Assembly (NCBI GenBank): GCA_013791955.1
Contig: VMSW01000007.1
Location: 1,364,001 to 1,428,000, forward strand
DNA from: Propionicimonas sp.
GTDB taxonomy: Bacteria > Actinomycetota > Actinomycetes > Propionibacteriales > Propionibacteriaceae
Reading direction: 5' to 3'
DNA: 64,000 nt
The notes below the pieces were generated by a model. It had not been told where the DNA came from, did no database searches, and was given only the letters and a program-made list of their open reading frames with translations. Every line of letters starts with the position of its first letter. Position 1 is the first letter of the stretch. A program made the translations under genes and the position numbers. Of this stretch, positions 58,521 to 64,000 are shown one piece after another.

Positions 58521-61500
58521 TCAGACTTCGTCCACGGAGCGGAACGAGTCAGCTCCGGGGCGGCGGGACAGGTCGATGCCGAACTCTTCGCTCGCGCGGT
58601 AGTCGTCCTCGGAGTCACGCAGTTCCACCACGGTGCCATCGCTGGAGAGAACCTCCACATTCAGGCACAGCGACTTCATCTCCTTGACCAGAACCTTGAA
58701 CGATTCGGGAATTCCAGGCTCGGGGATGTTCTCGCCCTTGACGATCGCCTCGTAGACCTTGACCCGGCCTGCGACATCGTCGGACTTGATGGTGAGCAAC
58801 TCCTGCAGCGCCCAAGCGGCGCCATAGGCCTCGAGCGCCCACACTTCCATCTCACCGAAGCGCTGGCCACCGAACTGAGCCTTACCGCCCAGCGGCTGCT
58901 GGGTGATCATCGAGTACGGACCGGTGGACCGCGCGTGGATCTTGTCGTCGACAAGGTGGTGCAGCTTCAGCATGTAGATGTAGCCGACACCGACCGGATC
59001 CGGGTAAGGCTCACCGGAACGACCGTCGAAGAGCCTCGCCTTGCCACTGGCGTCGACCAGCTGCAGGCCATCGCGCTGCGGCAGACCGTGCTCGAGCAGA
59101 CCGGCGATCTCGTCCTCGTTGGCACCGTCGAAAACCGGCGTAGCCAAGCGAGCGTTGCCGCCAACCTTTTCCAGCCCAACACTGCGGAGCCGCTCCGCCC
59201 ATGGCTCATCCACCCCAGCGAGGTCCCAGCCGGTCTTGGCCACCCACCCAAGGTGGGTCTCCAGCACCTGGCCAACGTTCATCCGGGAAGGCACGCCCAG
59301 CGGGTTGAGCACGATGTCCACCGGGGTGCCGTCCTCCATGAACGGCATGTCCTCGATGGGCAGGATCTTGGAGATGACGCCCTTGTTGCCGTGACGACCG
59401 GCGAGCTTGTCTCCATTGGAGATCTTTCGCTTCTGAGCGACGTAGACCCGCACCATCTGGTTCACACCGGGGGGCAGCTCGTCGTCCTCTTCACGATCGA
59501 AGACGCGCACGGCAATGACCGTGCCGGACTCACCGTGGGGCACCTTCATCGAGGTGTCGCGCACTTCGCGAGCCTTCTCACCGAAGATGGCCCGCAGCAG
59601 TCGCTCTTCCGGAGTCAGCTCGGTTTCGCCCTTCGGGGTGACCTTGCCGACGAGGATGTCGCCGGTGCCAACCTCAGCGCCGATGCGGATGATGCCGCGC
59701 TCGTCGAGATTGGCGAGCATGTCCTCACCGATGTTGGGGATGTCGCGAGTGATCTCTTCTGCACCCAGCTTGGTGTCGCGGGCATCGATCTCGTGCTCTT
59801 CGATGTGGATGCTGGTGAGAATGTCGTCTTGCACCAGGCGCTGGCTGAGGATGATCGCGTCCTCGTAGTTATGGCCTTCCCAGGGCATGAACGCCACCAG
59901 AAGGTTGCGACCCAGGGCCATCTCGCCACCGTCGGTGCAGGCACCGTCGGCCATGGGAGAGCCAACCTCGACCCGTTGACCGGACGCGACCAACGGACGC
60001 TGGTTGATGCAGGTGGCCTGGTTTGAACGACGGAACTTGGCCAGCCGGTAGCTGCTGTAGGTGCCGTCGTCATTGGTGACATCGATGATGTCGGCGCTGA
60101 CGGCGGTGACCACACCGGCTTTGCTGGCCACGGTGACGTCACCAGCATCGATCGCTCCGCGGTACTCCATGCCAGTGCCGATGAACGGCGCCTCGTTGCG
60201 GATCAGCGGAACAGCCTGACGCTGCATGTTGGCGCCCATCAGGGCCCGAGAGGCATCGTCGTGCTCGAGGAACGGGATCAGCGCCGTCGCGACCGACACC
60301 ATCTGGCGCGGCGAAACGTCCATGTACTGAACCTGGTCAGGAGCAACCTCATCGGCGTCACCGTGCTTCTTACGCACGAGCACGCGATCTTCGATGAACT
60401 TGCCGCCCGCGGCCAGCTTGGCGTTTGCCTGGGCGATGACGTAACGATCCTCGAAATCGGCGGTGAGGTAGTCGATCTGGTCGGTGACCAGGCCGTCAAC
60501 GACCTTGCGGTAAGGCGTCTCGATGAAGCCGAAGGCATTGACCCGGGCGAAGGAAGCCAGCGAGCCGATCAGACCGATGTTCGGGCCTTCAGGAGTCTCG
60601 ATCGGGCACATCCGGCCGTAGTGGCTGTGGTGGACGTCACGCACTTCCATGCCAGCACGATCACGCGACAGACCGCCGGGCCCGAGCGCTGACAGGCGGC
60701 GCTTGTGAGTGAGGCCGGCCACCGGGTTGGTCTGGTCCATGAACTGCGACAACTGGGAGGTGCCGAAGAATTCCTTGAGCGCCGCCGAAACCGGGCGGAT
60801 GTTGATCAGGGTCTGTGGCGTGATCGCCTCGATGTCCTGAGTGGTCATCCGGTCCCGAACGGTGCGCTCCAACCGGCCAAGGCCGATCCGGAGCTGGTTT
60901 TGGATCAGCTCACCGACGGTGCGAAGCCGGCGGTTGCCGAAGTGATCGATGTCGTCGGTTTCGACGATGGTCTCGCCCAGTTCCGTGCGACCCTCGTGCA
61001 GCATCACGATGTAGCGGATGGCCGCGACGATGTCCTCGATGGTGAGCACCTGGGTGTCGAACGGCAGCGACAGGCCGAGCTTCTTGTTGATCTTGTAGCG
61101 ACCAACCTTTGCCAGGTCGTAGCGCTTTGGATTGAAGTAGTAGTTCTCCAGCATCTGCTGGGCAGCTTCACGGGTCGGCGGCTCGCCCGGACGCAGCTTG
61201 CGATAGAGATCCAGCAGCGCCTCGTCAGTGTTGGCGGTGTGGTCCTTTTCCAGGGTCAAGCGGATCGACTCGAACTCACCGAACTCAGCCAGGATCTGCT
61301 CGTTGGTCCAACCCAGCGCCTTCAGCAGGACGGTGACGTTCTGCTTGCGCTTGCGGTCGACCCGCACGCCCACCATGTCGCGCTTGTCAATCTCGAACTC
61401 CAGCCAAGCGCCCCGGGACGGGATCATCTTGCAGGTGAAGATGTCCTTGTCGGAGGTCTTGTCGGCGGTCTGCTCGAAGTAGACACCAGGAGAGCGCACC

Positions 61501-61994
61501 AGCTGGGACACCACGACGCGCTCGGTGCCGTTGATGATGAAGGTGCCCTTATCGGTCATCAGCGGGAAGTCGCCCATGAACACGGTCTGGCTCTTGATCT
61601 CGCCGGTCTCATGGTTCATGAACTCCGCGGTCACGAACAGCGGCGCAGCGTAGGTGAAGTCCTGGTCCTTGCACTCCTCGGTGGTGTGCTTGGGTTCCTC
61701 GAACCGGTTGTCGCGGAAAGACAGCGACATGGTCTGAGATAGGTCCTCGATCGGGGAGATCTCTTCGAAGATCTCTTCCAGGCCCGACTTGGTGTTGACG
61801 TCGGTCCTACCCGCGGCTTTTGCTACGGCGACCCGGTTGGCCCAGGTCTCGTTTCCGATCAGCCAGTCGAAGGATTCGACCTGGAGATCCAACAGATTGG
61901 GAACCTCTAGCGGCTCGTGGATCTTCGCAAAGGAAATCCTCCCGCTGGGTGAGACAACATTGGTGTTCTTCGACGCAGTGCGCGAGACGGCCAA
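58521..61994 (-). CDS. rpoB: RNA polymerase beta subunit
   Basis: 1157-aa beta subunit. Start TTG 61994 ([12 protein letters not shown]) has GGAAGG eight bases upstream and matches actinobacterial RpoB; the upstream ATG at 62039 would add 15 residues. Motifs: [20 protein letters not shown], the rifamycin region [40 protein letters not shown], and the C-terminal [20 protein letters not shown]. Relative to E. coli numbering, 516 D, 526 H and 531 S are intact, but positions 518, 521 and 522 are T, V and A (residues 422, 425 and 426 here). Confidence 0.98.
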   Translation of the reverse strand: MAVSRTASKNTNVVSPSGRISFAKIHEPLEVPNLLDLQVESFDWLIGNETWANRVAVAKAAGRTDVNTKSGLEEIFEEISPIEDLSQTMSLSFRDNRFEEPKHTTEECKDQDFTYAAPLFVTAEFMNHETGEIKSQTVFMGDFPLMTDKGTFIINGTERVVVSQLVRSPGVYFEQTADKTSDKDIFTCKMIPSRGAWLEFEIDKRDMVGVRVDRKRKQNVTVLLKALGWTNEQILAEFGEFESIRLTLEKDHTANTDEALLDLYRKLRPGEPPTREAAQQMLENYYFNPKRYDLAKVGRYKINKKLGLSLPFDTQVLTIEDIVAAIRYIVMLHEGRTELGETIVETDDIDHFGNRRLRTVGELIQNQLRIGLGRLERTVRDRMTTQDIEAITPQTLINIRPVSAALKEFFGTSQLSQFMDQTNPVAGLTHKRRLSALGPGGLSRDRAGMEVRDVHHSHYGRMCPIETPEGPNIGLIGSLASFARVNAFGFIETPYRKVVDGLVTDQIDYLTADFEDRYVIAQANAKLAAGGKFIEDRVLVRKKHGDADEVAPDQVQYMDVSPRQMVSVATALIPFLEHDDASRALMGANMQRQAVPLIRNEAPFIGTGMEYRGAIDAGDVTVASKAGVVTAVSADIIDVTNDDGTYSSYRLAKFRRSNQATCINQRPLVASGQRVEVGSPMADGACTDGGEMALGRNLLVAFMPWEGHNYEDAIILSQRLVQDDILTSIHIEEHEIDARDTKLGAEEITRDIPNIGEDMLANLDERGIIRIGAEVGTGDILVGKVTPKGETELTPEERLLRAIFGEKAREVRDTSMKVPHGESGTVIAVRVFDREEDDELPPGVNQMVRVYVAQKRKISNGDKLAGRHGNKGVISKILPIEDMPFMEDGTPVDIVLNPLGVPSRMNVGQVLETHLGWVAKTGWDLAGVDEPWAERLRSVGLEKVGGNARLATPVFDGANEDEIAGLLEHGLPQRDGLQLVDASGKARLFDGRSGEPYPDPVGVGYIYMLKLHHLVDDKIHARSTGPYSMITQQPLGGKAQFGGQRFGEMEVWALEAYGAAWALQELLTIKSDDVAGRVKVYEAIVKGENIPEPGIPESFKVLVKEMKSLCLNVEVLSSDGTVVELRDSEDDYRASEEFGIDLSRRPGADSFRSVDEV

Positions 61995-62092
61995 GGTGGG
62001 GTCCTTCCAGAAGCCCGGGCGTTGCCGGTTTCGTTGCACGCAGAACGGCCCGCGTCAAGGCACGGGTCGTCGATGGCATTGGGCAAAGCGTT

Positions 62093-62122
62093 AGCCTACC
62101 GGAAGGCCCCGAATTTCTGCAA
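62093..62122 (-). promoter_or_regulatory. Candidate rpoB promoter
   Basis: Minus strand: TTGCAG (62122-62117), 18-bp spacer, TAGGCT (62098-62093). Initiation near 62086 would give a leader of about 90 nt to the TTG start. Confidence 0.65.
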
Positions 62123-62326
62123 ATGACCCTGGGCACGCCGATCGCCCTCGCCCGAGAGTCGATCCAGGCGAGCTCGCAGGATCGACAGTGATCCGCGCCC
62201 AACTGCCACCCGGGCCAGCTGTGTGCCCCATGATAGCCACGCCCAATGGTCCTTTTTCTACTTCAAGGTGAACGCCGACTCACCGCGACGGGCGCGTGGC
62301 TCAGCTGAGAGGTCCGGACACACCTA

Positions 62327-62381
62327 GGGCCGGTGCCTGTAGGCAGCGGGAGGGGTTGCCGCACCTTACAGTCACCGGCCC
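62327..62381 (-). repeat. Long imperfect hairpin downstream of the XRE regulator
   Basis: Arms 62327-62349 and 62359-62381 pair at 19 of 23 positions (outer GGGCCGGTG perfect), nine-base loop. It follows the regulator by about 70 bp. No T run, so terminator, structured RNA or processing site are all possible. Confidence 0.65.
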
Positions 62382-62436
62382 AGGCGGTGTACTCATCCGA
62401 CGCGCTAGGGGGGCGCCGACTGGTATAAGTCCACCA

Positions 62437-62462
62437 GACTTGACCAGTTGGTGTCAAGTCTT
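62437..62462. promoter_or_regulatory. TTGAC/GTCAA palindrome over the regulator stop codon
   Basis: Perfect 9-bp arms AGACTTGAC and GTCAAGTCT separated by eight bases. The half-sites are the same as in the operators at 63751-63784, and a further TTGACA follows on the regulator side. It is a candidate third binding site for the regulator, or a weak terminator. Confidence 0.55.
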
Positions 62463-63710
62463 TGTCAACGTTTCTTCCTCGGAATCTCCGAAACTCTGTC
62501 GCCAGGCCTTTACCGCGGCCCGCATCCGGCCCTCATGCTCAAGCGACTCAGCCGCGCCTCGGAACTGGGCGCGGGCCTCTGGCTCGCGTCCAAGGGCCAG
62601 CAGAGCTTCAGCCCGCAACAACTCGGTGTTGCTACGAGACAGTGCCGTCGCGCCCATTACCGGATCGACCAGCACCTCAGAGGTGATCCGCAGCGCCTCC
62701 ACCGGATCCCCGGTACGCAATGCGAGCTGCGCCTCTACCTGCCGTAGTTCGACCAGGTCGTAGGTGTTGCCAAGGATCTCCAAGCCCAGGGCCGCGGTAC
62801 GAACCAACTGCGGCACCCCGTCCACAATGCCCGCACTCAGCAGGCAACTGGCCGCCGACCGATGGAACCGTGACCAAAGGCGCAGGTCGCGGCGAGCATC
62901 CAGCAACTCCTTGGCCTCCCGGTGATGGGCGATACCTGAAGCCGCGTCGCCAGCCGCGAACTCCGCGGTGCCGATGGCCCAAGCGATCATTCCGCGGGAG
63001 TGATCGGAGGTCAGTTGCGGGGCCAATTCGGCGAGTCGGCGAAGGTAGCGGCTACTCTCGTCAGGCGAGTGACCTGCCTCCGACATGGCGCTGACTAGGG
63101 ACATTAATGCCTCGGCCGCAATAATCGGTGGCGCACTCGAGGAGGCCTCTACTGCCCGCGCCCCGTAGGCAACGGCCCAACCGAGATGGTCAGCGGCACG
63201 GTGGGAGATGGACGCCAGAGACAACGCCTGGGAACGCGCTACCGCAAACCGACGGGCGGTTGGGTGTTCAGCCAACCGCTCGGCAAGGTCAGCGGCGTCG
63301 GCGAACTCGCCCGAGGCGAACAACGCCTGCGCCATCACATAGCGCGATTCCCACTCACGGCCCAGATCGCCAGCCGCAACTGCAGCCTCGGCCGCCTGCT
63401 TGGCATGCCGCAGCGCTGCGTCCCAGTCGTGGTCTGACCATGCTCGCTCAGCTACCAGGAGGTCTTCGATGGGGTCACGGATGGCTTGGATGCCATCGAC
63501 CTTGCCGGTGACACCCCACTCCAGCAGCGACACTCCCAGTCGACGAGACACAAAGTCGAGGACTTCAGGGGTCGCTACTCGGCGTCCGCTCTCCAGATGG
63601 GAGATGTAGCTGCCCGAATACTTGCCGTCACCAAGCTCCACCTGCGACAGGCCCTTCTTCCGGCGGGCTTCACGGAGCAATGCACCGAACTCAACCGCAC
63701 TCGTGTCCAC
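62454..63710 (-). CDS. XRE-family HTH regulator with TPR-like sensor domain (RRNPP-like)
   Basis: This 418-aa protein has an N-terminal helix-turn-helix (residues about 8-62: FGALLREARRKKGLSQVEL, then SGSYISHLESGRRVATPEVL) followed by about 350 residues of paired helices with TPR-like spacing. Examples are WDAALRHAKQAAEAAVAAGD, ALFASGEFADAADLAERLAE, GTAEFAAGDAASGIAHHREA and ALLALGREPEARAQFRGAAE. HTH plus TPR is the plan of RRNPP peptide receptors such as NprR (about 420 aa). GTG 63710 has GAGAGG nine bases upstream; TTG 63731 lacks a ribosome site. It is divergent from a short exported peptide gene and shares palindromic operators with it. That it senses this peptide is inference. Confidence 0.85.
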   Translation of the reverse strand: MDTSAVEFGALLREARRKKGLSQVELGDGKYSGSYISHLESGRRVATPEVLDFVSRRLGVSLLEWGVTGKVDGIQAIRDPIEDLLVAERAWSDHDWDAALRHAKQAAEAAVAAGDLGREWESRYVMAQALFASGEFADAADLAERLAEHPTARRFAVARSQALSLASISHRAADHLGWAVAYGARAVEASSSAPPIIAAEALMSLVSAMSEAGHSPDESSRYLRRLAELAPQLTSDHSRGMIAWAIGTAEFAAGDAASGIAHHREAKELLDARRDLRLWSRFHRSAASCLLSAGIVDGVPQLVRTAALGLEILGNTYDLVELRQVEAQLALRTGDPVEALRITSEVLVDPVMGATALSRSNTELLRAEALLALGREPEARAQFRGAAESLEHEGRMRAAVKAWRQSFGDSEEETLTKT

Positions 63711-63750
63711 GCTACGCGACCTCTCTGTCAATTTTCTGGTCCATCAAATC

Positions 63751-63765
63751 TGTCAAATCTTGACA
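63751..63765. promoter_or_regulatory. Operator palindrome 1 between regulator and peptide gene
   Basis: TGTCAA-ATC-TTGACA, perfect 6-bp arms with a three-base centre. Its right arm is the -35 hexamer of the peptide-gene promoter, so occupancy would affect initiation. Further TGTCAA half-sites lie at 63726 and TCAA at 63744. Confidence 0.7.
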
Positions 63766-63788
63766 AACTAGTCAAGCTTGACTAACTT
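63760..63788 (+). promoter_or_regulatory. Promoter of the small peptide gene
   Basis: TTGACA (63760-63765, perfect -35), 17-bp spacer, TAACTT (63783-63788, weak -10). Initiation near 63795, leader about 30 nt with GGAG before the ATG. A strong -35 with weak -10 and a palindrome spanning the spacer suits activator- or repressor-controlled expression. Confidence 0.75.
63769..63784. promoter_or_regulatory. Operator palindrome 2 in the promoter spacer
   Basis: TAGTCAAGCTTGACTA is a perfect 16-bp palindrome that fills the region between the -35 and -10 of the peptide-gene promoter and reaches two bases into the -10. Half-sites TTGACT/AGTCAA are like those of palindrome 1. The minus-strand TTGACT could also be the -35 of the regulator gene (CAGATT 17 bp downstream), giving overlapping divergent promoters. 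Confidence 0.75.
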
Positions 63789-63826
63789 CTAGTCATCGAG
63801 CCAGTCAAGAGAGAGGCTTTGGAGCC

Positions 63827-63988
63827 ATGAACTTCCGCAGGATCATCGCTACCGTAACTATCACCGGCGCCATCATGGCCCTTCCTATCACTTTGGTCGC
63901 TTCCAACGGCATGAGCGCCGGCGGAGTAGGCGGCACTTCCAAGATCATCACCATCCAGGGTGGACAGGGCAACTGGCCCCTGAAGTGA
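63827..63988 (+). CDS. Small exported peptide precursor, candidate signalling pheromone
   Basis: A 53-codon gene with ATG 63827, GGAG five bases upstream and stop TGA at 63986-63988. The product has a basic start (MNFRR), a hydrophobic helix (residues 6-25, IIATVTITGAIMALPITLVA) and a small-residue region SNGMSA that could be cut after residue 31. That leaves a 22-residue Gly-rich tail with a hydrophobic centre (SKIITIQ) and end GQGNWPLK. It has no cysteines and no LPxTG or lanthionine features. I know of no named family. Size, export signal and divergent XRE-TPR neighbour fit a peptide pheromone precursor; a small secreted protein of other function is the alternative. Its coding status rests on ribosome site, promoter and signal-peptide logic. 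Confidence 0.72.
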   Translation: MNFRRIIATVTITGAIMALPITLVASNGMSAGGVGGTSKIITIQGGQGNWPLK

Positions 63989-64000
63989 CCCAGGTCGCGT

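Larger units (their letters stand above)
61995..62453. other. 459-bp non-coding stretch between rpoB and the XRE regulator
   Basis: I see no convincing gene. It holds the rpoB promoter and leader, a 23-bp-arm hairpin (62327-62381) and most of a TTGAC-type palindrome (62437-62462). rplJ/rplL, which often precede rpoB, are absent. Confidence 0.7.

Noticed and set aside
62263-62457. 64-codon minus-strand frame between the regulator and rpoB
   Set aside because: Begins with TTG without a ribosome site, lies across a palindrome and a long hairpin, and shows no protein-like pattern.
63711-63826. Toxin-antitoxin or phage repressor interpretation of the XRE gene and its small neighbour
   Set aside because: The regulator is far larger than typical antitoxins or phage repressors and carries a TPR-like sensor domain, the small product has an export signal, and there are no phage genes nearby.

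Overview
The window is a contiguous piece of a high-GC actinobacterial chromosome. Evidence: a complete actinobacterial division and cell-wall (dcw) cluster with Wag31/DivIVA and SepF, a DUF3040 protein, an SAV_6107-type HEPN gene next to dinB, GTG/TTG starts (TTG for rpoB), and the actinobacterial rifamycin-region layout in RpoB. MurE carries the DNPR motif of diaminopimelate-adding enzymes, and a dedicated GlnRS is present. My best guess is Propionibacteriaceae or a close relative; this is inference, not a search result. Nearly all genes lie on the minus strand, so the biological order runs from high to low coordinates.

Layout. 1-18.8 kb: dcw cluster, read from mraZ (18742) down through rsmH, ftsL, ftsI, murE, murF, mraY, murD, ftsW, murG, murC, ftsQ, ftsZ, pgeF, sepF, yggT, divIVA, a TraR/DksA-type zinc finger gene and the start of lspA. 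Most junctions are 1-4 bp stop/start overlaps, and mraZ is preceded by four GTGGAG-type boxes spaced exactly 10 bp. 18.9-28 kb: accessory genes, namely DUF3040, HEPN-dinB behind an apparent SOS promoter, a DUF4126/FAD oxidoreductase pair, the ATP-grasp / alpha-E / transglutaminase cassette with an RDD protein, and a double GNAT protein. 28-41.7 kb: panE, map, adk, secY, then the spc and S10 ribosomal operons. The alpha operon that often follows map is absent; panE sits there. 41.9-49.5 kb: a mixed-orientation block (EamA transporter, DprE2-like SDR, gltX, DUF6891-like protein, glnS, SDR, PfkB kinase) between tuf and rpsJ. 49.5-62 kb: tuf, fusA, rpsG, rpsL, rpiB, rpoC, rpoB.

62.4-64 kb is the most interesting part. 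A 418-aa XRE-HTH/TPR regulator (minus strand) is divergent from a 53-codon gene (plus strand, 63827-63988) encoding a short exported peptide precursor: basic N-terminus, hydrophobic segment, AxA-like cleavage region and a roughly 22-residue glycine-rich tail ending GNWPLK. The 116-bp spacer holds a TTGACA-17-TAACTT promoter. A perfect 16-bp palindrome spans the spacer up to the -10, and a second TGTCAA/TTGACA palindrome overlaps the -35. A third palindrome with the same TTGAC/GTCAA half-sites lies over the regulator's stop codon. This is the architecture of an RRNPP-like peptide quorum-sensing module in an actinobacterium, and I consider it the best candidate for an undescribed system here.

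Together the window supplies peptidoglycan precursor synthesis and septation, the core of transcription and translation, protein export and N-terminal processing (SecY, Map, LspA), and a possible SOS-induced translesion polymerase. Its edges cut lspA on the left; the right edge falls just after the peptide gene.
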